Positions 20,134 to 30,138 of a stretch of DNA of 64,000 nucleotides are shown one piece after another. The stretch's first letter is position 1. Each line of letters starts with the position of its first letter. Both the position numbers and the translations under genes were made by a program. This DNA comes from Cyprinodon diabolis (taxonomy: Eukaryota; Chordata; Actinopteri; Cyprinodontiformes; Cyprinodontidae): the NCBI GenBank assembly GCA_030533445.1, contig CM060071.1, positions 1,736,001-1,800,000 of the forward strand, in the 5' to 3' direction. The notes beneath the pieces were generated by a model. The model made no database searches. It saw only the letters and a program-made list of their open reading frames with translations, and was not told the origin of the DNA.

Positions 20134-21584
20134 TGTCATGAAGGGAGGACAGAGGGACCCAGTATTCAAGGAGAGACAGTCAGTAGGAAAGTTCAAACGT
20201 TTATTAAATAAAAAAAAAAAAGCGGAGCTGTGGCTCGCGGACACTGCAGGCGGGGGGGCGGGGCACCGCCCAATCTCAGACACTCTAGGGAGGAAACACA
20301 GGTAAGTGACCACGATCAACTGATATAAGATTATCTGTGTTGGTCACTTACCTGGTTTAACAGTCCAGACCACGAGTGTCCCCAGTGCTGCAGTCCCAGA
20401 GGTTATGTTGGAAACCGGTCCTGGTGAGGGATCCAGAACAGACAGGAACAGGAAGGATCCAGATCAGGCAGGAAACAGAAACAGGTGGCAGGATCCAGAC
20501 TTCCAGGCATCCACAGGCTCCCTGGCAGGTTCTGAGTCTGACTGGGACCAGAAGCATGACCAGGTGGTCACGCACAGGAGCAGACAGGATCAGGTGAAGA
20601 TGAGCAGGAACAGTGGAAGAGGGTAGCCGAAAAAGGACGTAGGAACCGGAACTTGAAGCAGGACTTTAAACTGGTCTCCTCCTGGGAGCCTCTGTCATGA
20701 AGCGAGGACAGATGGACCCAGTATTCAGGAGAGACAGTCAGTAGGAAAGTTCAAAAGGTTTTTCTATAAAACAAAACAAAAGCGGAGCTGTGGCTCGCGG
20801 ACACTGCAGGCGGACACTGCAATCTCAGACACTCTGGGGGAGAAACACAGGTAAGTGACCATGATAAACTGATAGAAGATTATCTGTGTTGGTCACTTAC
20901 CTGGTTTAACAGTCCAGACCACGAATGTCCCCAGTGCTGCAGTCCCAGAGGTTATGCTGGAAGCCGATCCTGGTGAGGGATCCAGAACAGACAGGAACAG
21001 ACAGAAACAGGCAGGATCCAGATCAGGCAGGAACAGAAACAGGTGGCAGGTTCCAGACTTCCAGGCATCCACAGGCTTCCAGGAGGGTTCAGAGTCTGAA
21101 TGGGACCAGAAGCATGACCAAGTGGTCACGCACAGGAGCAGACAGGATCAGGTGCAGACAGGCAGGCTCAGTGGAAGAGGGTAGCCGAGACAGGACGTAG
21201 GAACCGGAACTTGAAGCAGGACTTTAAACTGGTCTCCTCCCTGGAGCCAGGCTTACTGGATAAAAACTGAACCTCCCCCCATAATGAGCCAAAAACCCAG
21301 AGGACTCCGTGTGGGAGGAACAATGGACAATCAGGAGACGAGACAAACACTAAAATCATTTTTCCACTGGCAGCTAGGATCCAGGACAAGAACCAACAAA
21401 TCAAACTGAACAGACAGACTAACAAAAAGACAAGCAATGATCTGGCGCTGAATGCTCAGGCTGAACTGAATATAAACTAGAGGAAACAGGTGAGAGGAAT
21501 AACTTATAATTGAGGCAGGGAGGGAAAAACGACAGGTGAAAGGAATGACTAATTAAGGGAGAGCAAACAGGCCAGATCATGACA
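20134..21584 (-). mobile_element. LTR-like retroelement (probable solo LTR) with internal tandem duplication
   Basis: Ends are TGTCATGA...TCATGACA, flanked by a perfect 5-bp duplication TTAAA (20129-20133 and 21585-21589). TG...CA ends with a 5-bp target duplication fit an LTR retrotransposon. On the minus strand an AATAAACGTTT lies near the terminus, as in an LTR R region. The first 559 bp (20134-20692) is a direct repeat of 20693 to about 21240, differing by a short insertion with G-rich tract and scattered changes. No internal coding region is present. Class assignment is inference from ends and duplication. Confidence 0.65.
20299..20354. repeat. Perfect inverted repeat carrying a splice-donor-like consensus (copy 1)
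   Basis: CAGGTAAGTGACCA (20299-20312) pairs with TGGTCACTTACCTG (20341-20354) across a 28-bp spacer. Each arm reads as an ideal 5' splice site (CAG|GTAAGT) on its own strand. The second duplicate has the same pair at 20848-20861 and 20890-20903. Confidence 0.9.
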
Positions 21585-21659
21585 TTAAATTATTATTTTG
21601 ACATTTAAAAAAAATCAGTTTTTCTTATCTCCAGTCAGAATTTTATAACGGCATTTCTA

Positions 21660-22246
21660 AACATTCTGCTCTCTCTGCTTTTTCTCAGAGTAGCTTCATC
21701 TGGTCTGTTCCTGTTTGGCTGTGACTCCATCCTGGAGAGAAATATCAGCTGTGCTGCTGCCATCAACACATTTGTTTATAGATGTTGGGGTTTCACCTGT
21801 TTTTTCAGTGTAGTCCTGTTTCTCTGACTGTGACTAACTGTATGTGTTCTCTTTCATCCTCTAACATTGGGAGCTGGCTTGGAGCTCGTCTGTTTCCTGG
21901 AGGGGGCAGCCTGTAGAAGTAATTAATATGTATCTATTTCTATATCTGCTTCTTTCTGTATCTCTGCTTCTGTCTCCTTCAACCCTAGTCGGCCTCAGCA
22001 GATGGCCGCTCACACCTCTACTGAAGGTTTCCCCCTGTTTAAAGGGAGGTTTTCCTCTCTACTGTCACTACAAGCATGCTTAGTTTGAGGAATTGCCTTT
22101 GAGTCAATGAGTCGATACAATCCGCTGGCTTTCCTTACAATTTTTACCCAATCTTGATGATGTGGTTGATTGTCTCTGTAAACTGCCTTGAAATGACGTG
22201 TTGTGAATTGGCACTATACAGATAAACTTAAGTTAATTAAAATTAA
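21660..22246 (+). mobile_element. LINE 3' tail (L2-like family)
   Basis: Shares TGTTCCTGTTTGGCTGTGAC, AACACATTTGTTTATAGATG, ACAAGCATGCTTAG and the terminal GGCACTATACAGATAAACTT with the reverse-transcriptase element at 28985-30868. Only the 3' UTR is present. Confidence 0.85.
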
Positions 22247-22824
22247 ATGATGAATTAAAGATTTGTTTGTCAATTGGATTGTGGTATTGAAAGGGCACAG
22301 CAATGCTTACTTTTTTAATATATAATTCTTAAAGTACATATTTATTTAGTAGAACTGATCAACAGCTTTGGTAACTTTCAATTCAAGAGGAAAGTATCCT
22401 AAAAATATACAAAATACAGACTTTATTACATATAATTCAGTTAAATAGACCTAATGAATTCAGATATATATTTTTATAGATTTTGTCATTTCTGAAAATG
22501 TTTGACAAAGTTTTAAAGATACTGAACTAATAACCGTTATAATTATTATTAACCGTTATTATTTGTTTAGATTTTAATTCCCTTTATATTTTATTTCATT
22601 TTTTTTTTCTCTTTGGTTTTTGAGGGACTTGACAGAGGCGGAGTTATAAATATACTTTTTGGGGGTGATATCTATCTTATCTCCAAGGTAAAAAAAAATA
22701 TATATCTATGGTACTGAGTGGATGAAGGTTAGGACTAAAGAGAAAATGTTACAGTGGCGTTGGACATATGCAGGATTATTTTACTCCAAAGATCTGAATG
22801 GGTGTGTACATACTACAGAGCATT
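22247..22824. other. A+T-rich intergenic segment; nothing recognised
   Basis: No coding potential or repeat family recognised; mostly A/T homopolymer-like sequence. Confidence 0.5.
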
Positions 22825-23268
22825 AGCGCCCGGCTAGAAATTTGCATACTTTTTTTATTTCGAGAATAAAACCTTAATATTATGAGAGTAAAGCCATACA
22901 ATTACGATAATAAAGTCCTAATATTTCAAGAATAAAGTTGTATTTTATGACAACTCTTACATGAAGCAGTTTCTTCCCTAAAATGAGGAATGTCGAGCAT
23001 CATGTAAAGTTATACTTTGGTTTTACAAATAATTCAACCTTTTAGCACAGCAGCATCATATTGGGCAGGATGTCAAGGTGGGCTCAGGTTGCTGTTTGGT
23101 GATGTTGGTCGGTATGATGGCTTCATTCTCTGTACTTTCCAACTTTATTCTCATAATATTAAGACTTTATTCTCGTAATGTTGTGACTTTATTCTTTAAA
23201 TTTTATGACTTTATTCCCATAATGCTACGATTTTATTCTCGAAATAAAAATCTCTAGCCTGGCCCTAA
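22825..23268. mobile_element. Non-autonomous DNA element with arrays of AATAAAGT-type motifs in inverted arms
   Basis: Ends are inverted: CGGCTAGAAATTT on the left against the complement GGCTAGAGATTTTTATTTCG of the right end. Each arm (about 22850-22940 and 23135-23250) has four or five copies of a 20-25 bp word such as TATTATGAGAGTAAAG. The arms are complementary, so single strands could fold into one long hairpin. No transposase. Superfamily not determined. Confidence 0.7.
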
Positions 23269-23541
23269 TTCTCGGTTATTTGTATATGGCCTCTAATCGT
23301 AATGGCGATCGGAAAAAATCACCTCTCTCATTCAGAAAGAAATTTATTTCCAAATTCAGATTTAGATTTATTGTGCAATATTTCACACTGTGGTAGAAAA
23401 CCTTACAAAGTGAGCAGTGAGCTTTAGAACTTTTAAATGCAAAGTTTGACTTAACTAAGCTATATTTTTGCAGAAAAACGTGCTTTGTTTGGCTAATTAG
23501 CTGCTGCAGTTAGCAAGCTTCTCTAAATTTTCTCACACACC

Positions 23542-23588
23542 GCGCATGCGCACGCTCCTCGGTTGCTATGGAAGCAGAGCGCCATCTT
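23542..23588 (+). promoter_or_regulatory. NRF-1 and YY1-type promoter sites
   Basis: GCGCATGCGC (23542-23551) is the palindromic NRF-1 consensus. GCGCCATCTT (23579-23588) is the complement of the YY1 consensus AAGATGGCGC. They lie in the only CpG-rich patch nearby, about 75-120 bp upstream of the ATG at 23661. No TATA box. The pair is typical of TATA-less housekeeping or germline promoters; function here is inferred. Confidence 0.6.
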
Positions 23589-23660
23589 TAACCGCTACTT
23601 TCTAACCTGGACCTTGAAGCTTGAACTTGCTGCTGTCTGTGGTTTGCTAACCTACTAAAG

Positions 23661-23709
23661 ATGTGCAAAGGACCAGAGGAGAACAACTTTTCGGGACATC
23701 GTCGGGAAG
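23661..23709 (+). CDS. acidic-protein gene, exon 1 (49 bp coding)
   Basis: ATGTGCAAAGG start, 16 codons plus one base, donor GGAAG|gttta. The donor is only moderately consensus. The ATG context (AAAGATGT) is acceptable. Confidence 0.55.
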
Positions 23710-24751
23710 GTTTATGTCACTCTTTTACTATGTTCATTTAAAAATGTTTGGTGAAAAATTATTAATTTGATGTTTTTTTCATGTAGTTGCTACATGCTAA
23801 GCTAGCTGCGAAGCTAGTAATAAACTTACAATTTAATGGTGGTCTTGTGTTTTAAAGGATATTGTAGTTTTTTGTTCTTAAATGAGTCGTCAGCAAAATG
23901 GCTGGTGAGGAGCAGCAAAATGTCCTCCCTTTAAAACAATCATTCCTCAGTGTGACGGTGAAATCAGAAAAATGGTCCTCACACTGATGCTGAGGACCAT
24001 ATACACTTATATATAGATACTAGTGTGTATTTTTGTGTGTATGTGTTCTTTTACAATAGTTTATTTTTTTCTTTTAACACTAACCAATCCACTTGCATTG
24101 TTTATATGTTTTTTTTATTTAGTTTTAGCTCACAGATCGATGTTTTTATTGATTAAATCTCCTTAAACCTGACTAACTCACACAGGCACATCCAGCAACC
24201 TAAAATAAAGCACTGAGTTTTGTGATTTAATGTTCCTTAATTAATGTTCCTGCTCTAATGATTTTTTCCTCTCTGCTCCAGACGCCCCGCCTCCATCTGA
24301 TCCTAACCTGGAGTTCTGGTTCTGGATCCTGGATCAGGTTGATTTCCAATTTTATATCATAGAACTGTACTCCAGTGATGATGAGGAAGATTTTACTGAT
24401 GATGAGGAGGAGGAGGTGGAGTTAGAGCTTGTAGCAGTGGTGCTGCTGTATGAGGAGGATGAGGATGTTGGGTCTCTTTCTGGTGAGTCTGTTGAGGCGT
24501 CTAGTGACTTCTTCGGGTATGATACAGAGGAAGAAGACGATGACCACCTTCCACCACGTCTTCGGTTTACCCAGAGGATCCCCCCCCACTTCAGACTCCC
24601 ATGGAACCACGAGCAGCCAGAGGAGCAAGAGGAGGCCGAAGAGGACCACCACCCTGGAGGGGCCGGCTCTGTCTCCAGGAGGAGGACAAGACAGGATGAT
24701 GAAGATGAAGAGGAGCCCCCTGCAAAGATGTTGTGTCGTAGGAGGGAATAG
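23661..24751 (+). CDS. Novel two-exon gene for a 172-residue highly acidic protein
   Basis: Exon 1 (23661-23709) and exon 2 (24282-24751) join across a 572-bp GT-AG intron in matching phase to 172 residues. The order is a short hydrophilic start (MCKGPEENNFSGHRRED); an aromatic/hydrophobic patch LEFWFWILDQVDFQFYIIEL (about residues 26-45); an acidic tract SSDDEEDFTDDEEEE with casein-kinase-II-like serines; a second acidic block YDTEEEDDD; a Pro/Arg-rich middle; a third acidic block EEQEEAEED; and a basic, NLS-like end (RRRTR, KMLCRRRE). Exon 2 has no usable in-frame ATG, so translation must begin in exon 1, below an NRF-1/YY1 promoter. I recognise no family. It could be nuclear or chromatin-associated (inference from composition), or a domesticated or multicopy element. 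A 91-bp minisatellite starts 180 bp downstream. Confidence 0.6.
24282..24751 (+). CDS. acidic-protein gene, exon 2 with stop
   Basis: Strong acceptor (pyrimidine tract then CTCCAG|ACG). The open frame runs 155 codons to TAG at 24749-24751. The same frame stays open through repetitive GAT/GAG codons, but the non-repetitive half is open as well. This favours a real exon over chance low complexity. Confidence 0.65.
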
Positions 24752-24929
24752 TTAGGAGAGGAATTTCATCAAGAATCTTCCTTTAACTCCTTGAACAGCT
24801 TATCACAATGAAGAGAAGCTGAGGCTTCTGCAGAAGAACCAAACATTTTACCATCTTGCTTTGGATCATCTTGCAGGAGGAGTTAGATGGATTTTCTCAT
24901 TTTGGATTTGGGCTCATTATGGGGGGAGG

Positions 24930-26199
24930 TTCGCTGCTAGATTTTATTTTTAGATGTTAAGGAGTCTGGCAGGTCTAGGGATGCCTCAGGTAGCATCTTG
25001 CGCCGTGGCTTTTCTTTACCCCGCTGCTAGATTTTGTTTTTTAGATGTTAAGGAGTCTGGCAGGTCTAAGGATGCCTCAGGTAGCGTCTTGCGCCGTGGC
25101 TTTTCTTTACCCCGCTGCTAGATTTTGTTTTTTAGATGTTAAGGAGTCTGGCAGGTCTTGGGATGCCTCAGGTAGCGTCTTGCGCCGTGGCTTTTCTTTA
25201 CCCCGCTGCTAGATTTTGTTTTTTAGATGTTAAGGAGTCTGGCAGGTCTAGGGATGCCTCAGGTAGTGTCTTGCACTGTGGCTTTTCTTTACCCCGCTGC
25301 TAGATTTTGTTTTTTAGATGTTAAAGAGTCTGGCAGGTCTAGGGATGCCTCAGGTAGCGTCTTGCGCCGTGGCTTTTCTTTACCCCGCTGCTAGATTTTG
25401 TTTTTTAGATGTTAAAGAGTCTGGCAGGTCTAGGGATGCCTCAGATAGCGTCTTGCGCCGTGGCTTTTCTTTACCCCGCTGCTAGATTTTGTTTTTTAGA
25501 TGTTAAGGAGTCTGGCAGGTCTAGGGATGCCTCAGGTAGTGTCTTGCACTGTGGCTTTTCTTTAGCCCGCTGCTAGATTTTGTTTTTAGATGTTAAAGAG
25601 TCTGGCAGGTCTAGGGATGCCTCAGGTAGCGTCTTGCGCCGTGGCTTTTCTTTACCCCGCTGCTAGATTTTGTTTTTTAGATGTTAAGGAGTCTGGCAGG
25701 TCTAGGGATGCCTCAGGTAACGTCTTGCGCCTTGGCTTTTCTTTACCCCGCTGCTAGATTTTGTTTTTTAGATGTTAAGGAGTCTGGCAGGTCTAGGGAT
25801 GCCTCAGGTAGCGTCTTGCGCGTGGCTTTTCTTTACCCCGCTGCTAGATTTTGTTTTTTTAGATGTTAAGGAGGATGCCTCAGGTAGCGTCTTGCGCGTG
25901 GCTTTTCTTTACCCCGCTGCTAGATTTTGTTTTTTTAGATGTTAAGGAGTCTGGCAGGTCTAGGGATGCCTCAGGTAGCGTCTTGCGCCGTGGCTTTTCT
26001 TTACCCCGCTGCTAGATTTTGTTTTTTTAGATGTTAAGGAGTCTGGCAGGTCTAGGGATGCCTCAGGTAGCGTCTTGCGCCGTGGCTTTTCTTTACCCCG
26101 CTGCTAGATTTTGTTTTTTAGATGTTAAGGAGTCTGGCAGGTCTAGGGATGCCTCAGGTAGCGTCTTGCACTGTGGCTTTTCTTTATCCCGCTGCTAGA
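24930..26199. repeat. 91-bp minisatellite, 14 units
   Basis: GCTGCTAG recurs at 24933, 25023, 25114, 25205, 25296, 25387, 25478, 25569, 25659, 25750, 25840, 25916, 26008, 26100 and 26191. The period is therefore 90-92 bp, with one 15-bp deletion in the unit at 25840. Units contain GATGCCTCAGGTAGCGTCTT and end CTTTACCCC. Some units carry CpG-to-TpG changes (GTAGTGTCTTGCACTGTGG at about 25265 and 25537). 91 is not a multiple of three, so open frames inside are chance. Confidence 0.97.
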
Positions 26200-26589
26200 T
26201 AAACAGATAAACAGTTCAGAAGCAGCTTCTGATCCAATGTGGGAGAATTTCCTCCTGGTTGATCTCTGAAGGGTTTTTAGAACTTATTAAAGCAAAGAAA
26301 CGACCCTGATGAAACCGACTGTGGACTCCAACAAATGCAGCATTTTCAGGCATTTTCTCCAAGCATCCATTGTCTACAGTTATCACTGCTGTTAGCTTTA
26401 GCTTCTCCCTGTGTGTTTTCCTCTTCTCCTGGTTAAAGTTCCACCTCTCTGAGTGTTCCTGTGTTAAATGTCACAGACCAGCGTGTTCTCTCACTAACTC
26501 CTGTTCTTCTTTTCCACAGACGGTCAGCTGCTCCTTGGACCGGCTCCTCTGTGTGTTGGACGTCTGCTGTCCTGTTAAAGACTCGCTCG
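26200..26589. other. Sequence between minisatellite and LINE tail; unassigned
   Basis: Unique-looking sequence. A good acceptor-like site (TTCTTTTCCACAG|ACGG, 26520) could start a further exon, but the frame after it (VSCSLDRLLCVLDVCC) runs straight into a LINE tail. I therefore do not call an exon. Confidence 0.4.
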
Positions 26590-26706
26590 GCTGCAGTAGA
26601 TGGGCGCTGACATGGAGCCGGGTTCTGCTGGAGGATCCTTCCTGCTTAAAGCTAGTTTTCCTCTCTACTGTCACCACGTCATTGCTCAGGAGGAGGGACT
26701 GATGCA
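26590..26706 (+). mobile_element. LINE 3' tail fragment
   Basis: GCTGACATGGAGCCGGGTTC and TTCCTCTCTACTGTCACCAC match the 3' tail of the L2-like LINE at 28985. Truncated at both ends. Confidence 0.7.
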
Positions 26707-26924
26707 AGATTAATGACTGGATGAACTTTTATTCAAAGACGGGGCTATAAATTCTATATTTAGGTCTAGTTTACAGTTGATTCAGAATAGTTTTCTACAT
26801 ACACATAGATCTAAAATACACAGACACACACACATTACAGACTCACACACCTATACCCACCACACTCCTCCACTGATTAATTTATAATAGATATTTATTC
26901 ACACGGCACATCTAAACTGCTAGG

Positions 26925-27760
26925 CTCTAGATTAGATTAGCAGAATTTAGCTCAGATTAGGTTAGTTTAAAAGAAAGACAAATAAGATGATATCTTAGTT
27001 TAGATTAGATTAGATGAGCTTTATTGATCTCACAGCGGAGAAATTCACTGGTCACATATTGGCATAATAATTAAAGCTACAGTGTGTAATAATTACAGGG
27101 ATATACAGTCAGAAATGTAATATATTATACATAACTATGTTATTTATCATCATCTACGAGCTCAGCCTCTTAACCTTAATATTTGCGTTGCCTTAGAACT
27201 CGTTATTTATAATTACATAGGAGCGGGTCTCGCAGCCATGGAGGCAGACATCTTTGCGCTACGGCAGCGCAGAGCCAACAAACTAGCGATTGCGAGATCG
27301 CCCATTACGCTCGAAAGTAACTATGGCAAGTTGTTTAAGTCTACATGAAATCTATACCCTACACAGACTAATGAAATACTATCTGTAAAATTATCTATGT
27401 AAACAAACCTCATCACTTGAGAAGGTAGGTGATGCGGACGTTGTGGAAGACATTTTGTCCCGTAACGCTCGCCGTACTGTTGTGGGGGAGAAGCGGTGGG
27501 GGGGAGATGTGCATGTTGCTGCGGTCTGGACGTTAGATGTCGCTGAAAATTACACACTGTAGCTTTAAAGAAGGTGCAAACAAGGAGGAAAAAGGTGCAT
27601 TAAGAATAAGCAATATATATATACAGTATATCCAGGTATATACAGTATATCAAGATAATAAGGATTAAGGTGTAAGTGTACATGTATCACACACAATGAA
27701 AAACAAAATAAAAATAAGAAATAAAAAATAAATAAATAAAAAATACAAGGGAGTAGCACA
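26925..27760 (-). mobile_element. LINE 3' UTR (reverse orientation), interrupted by a MITE
   Basis: A TAGATTAGATTAGA tail (about 27001-27014) is followed by GAGCTTTATTGATCTCACAG, the complement of a common fish LINE end. The MITE at 27075-27564 splits it, and GAAGGTGCAAACAAGGAGG continues afterwards. No coding part visible. Confidence 0.6.
27075..27564. mobile_element. piggyBac-like MITE, family B, copy 1 (490 bp)
   Basis: TTAA (27071-27074 and 27565-27568) flanks termini AGCTACAGTGTGTAAT/ATTACACACTGTAGCT. TTAA duplication is the hallmark of piggyBac-type transposition. Nearly identical to 53236-53732. Non-coding. Confidence 0.85.
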
Positions 27761-27814
27761 GAGATTTGAGGTGACATATGTACAATCAGGATGGCTTATA
27801 TACATGAGTTTAGT

Positions 27815-28150
27815 TGATACTTAAAGGTAAATCAAATACAAAAATGTTCTGTAAATGCTCATGAATTTGAGACCAATATTGCTGGATGGTTTGACAGCTC
27901 CAGAAAATATGGAAGTGATTGGCACCATCCCTGCCACATCTCCAGCAGGTGTCTCCATTTCCCTCATATCTTTTTTGCTTTGGAGATTTTTGAAGAGTTA
28001 ACAAAATGTTTGCTGACTTAAGGGACCAAAAGTACCAAGAGTTCTGTTTTTAATACATTTAGATGATCAGCTTTTTAATTAAATCTTTTTAATCTCATTC
28101 TCCCAATAAAATACATATCTTTACAGGAAGGTGAAAATATCATTTTAGTA
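27815..28150 (-). pseudogene. L1-clade LINE reverse-transcriptase C-terminus, fragment
   Basis: The minus strand encodes CWRCGRDGANHFHIFWSC, the CCHC-type zinc-knuckle-like end typical of L1/Tx1 ORF2 proteins, followed by IQQYWSQIHEHLQNIF. Only this tail is preserved. Confidence 0.65.
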
Positions 28151-28983
28151 ATAAAGATTAAAATAAGAATCATCAGTTAAAAGGCTTCTCTGCTGCGCTC
28201 TGCTGGTCAAAGAGCAAAAGTGCAGGTTAGGAAGCAGCATTATTCACAACAGATATTGATGAAAATTGGTCATTGCTAATTTAAAGTTGAGAACTTGGAC
28301 CCCCTTTACTAAGTGGCTTTCTCTCGTGTAAAGCCAAAATGTTTCATAGTCTTTAATTGAAGAAAAAGCTTTAACTATAATGGAGCAACCAATATTACAC
28401 TTCTTGGTTTGTTATGGCAGGGTTTCACAACCTTTTTTGGGCATTTTGTCGTACCATGAGTAGCCTACCCCTCTCAGTCAAAAGTATTGATCATTGTCCA
28501 AAGTGGAAGGTACAATAATTGATTATAAAACAAAAACTAGTTTACTTCATATTTCAACCTGAAAATTGAATTATAAGAAATTGCATTCGTTTCACCTAAA
28601 ATAAGAAAACAGCATAAATATGTTGCCTAGAAGTTAGAAGCAGGCAATCCAAAAAGTACGAATTAAAATCATATTAAAAATCTGTATTTTAAAACTGGAG
28701 CTCCGCTGAGTAACTACCCTATAATCATATTTAAACTCAATGAATTTGGAAGAAAATTCAGAACAATAATCATAGTCGGAATGACTTCATTAGTTGTTTT
28801 CATTAAGACACCTGAGCTGCTTTGATGAGCTCCGATAGCTCAGTGTGAAAAACAGCCGATCCCAGGCTGTTCTCCACATCCAGTCTATTTTTCTGCCTCA
28901 TTTTGGTTAGTTCAAACAGAAAAGAAAAAAATTTTGTTGATAAAAAAAGTGTTTAATTTTTCTATTGGGTCCTGAATGGCCTC

Positions 28984-30138
28984 ATGGCCTCAGATAATGG
29001 ACTTGTATCTGTGCTCGTCCTGTTGGATCTTAGTGCTGCATTTGATACAGTTGACCATAATATTCTTTTAGAAAGACTTGAATATTTTGTTGGAATTAAA
29101 GGAACAGCACTACACTGGTTTAAATCTTATCTATCTGATCGAATTCAGTTTGTTTATGTTAATGATAGATCTTCAACACGCTCAAAGGTTACCTGTGGAG
29201 TACCACAGGGATCAGTGCTAGGACCAATTCTCTTTACTTTATACATGCTCCCAATTGGTAGAGTTATTAGACAGCATGGGATTAATTTCCACTGTTATGC
29301 TGATGATACCCAGCTATATCTGTCTATAAATCCAGATGAAGCTAACCCATTACATAGATTACAGGCATGTCTTGAAGACATAAAAACCTGGATGACTCTT
29401 AACTTTCTGCTTCTGAATGCAGACAAAACAGAAGTTATAGTCTTTGGACCAGAGTCTTTGAAAAAGAAGCTGATTAGCCAGTCACTTCATTTGGATGGGA
29501 TTAAACTGATTTCAGATAATAAAGTAAAAAATCTTGGTGTTATTTTTGATCAGGACCTGTCATTTAAATCCCAGATCAAAGAGATTTCTAGAATTTCCTT
29601 CTTTCATCTGAGGAACATTGCAAAAATGAGAAATCTCCTGTCCAGGGGTGATGCTGAGAAACTAGTCCATGCATTTGTTACTTCAAGGCTGGACTATTGT
29701 AATTCTTTACTATCAGGAAGTCCACAAACTGTAGTTAAAAGCCTTCAGCTGATCCAAAATGCTGCAGCCAGAGTTCTGATGAAAATTAAAAAGAGAGATC
29801 ATATCTCTCCTATCCTGGCTTCTCTTCTTTGGCTTCCTGTTAAATCCAGAATAGAATTTAAAATCCTCCTTCTCACATATAAAGCCTTAAATGGCCAAGC
29901 TCCATCTGATATCAGAGATCTGATTGTTCCTTATGTTCCTAACAGAGCACTTCGCTCTCAATCTGCAGGTTAACTAGTGGTTCCTAGAATTTCTAAAAGT
30001 AGAATGGGAGGCAGATCTTTTAGTTATCAGGCTCCTCTCCTGTGGAACCAACTACCAGTTTTAGTCCGTGAGGCAGACACCCTGTCTACTTTTAAGGCTA
30101 GGCTTAAAACTTTCCTTTTTGATAAAGCTTATAGTTAG
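28984..30138 (+). pseudogene. Non-LTR reverse transcriptase fragment with one nonsense change
   Basis: Polymerase motifs are in order: LLDLSAAFDTVDHNILLERL (motif A), GVPQGSVLGPILFTLYM (motif B), YADDTQLY (motif C, catalytic Asp pair). The thumb and C-terminal segment [20 protein letters not shown] follow. TAA at 29971-29973 interrupts it. The next codons stay in frame to a stop at 30136-30138, with MGGRSFSYQAPLLWNQLP conserved. The copy at 36140 (minus strand) has TTA at this spot, so the stop is a T-to-A change. The endonuclease domain is missing. Confidence 0.88.

Noticed and set aside
24416..24751. Single-exon gene starting at 24416
   Set aside because: The codon there is GTG, and the frame is open further upstream to a splice acceptor at 24281. 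The two-exon model is better.
25681..25869. 62-residue frame inside the minisatellite
   Set aside because: The 91-bp unit is not a multiple of three and the frame is interrupted by indels; chance opening.
26500..26700. Third exon of the acidic-protein gene
   Set aside because: A good acceptor exists at 26520, but the following sequence merges into a LINE 3' tail and exon 2 already ends with a stop.
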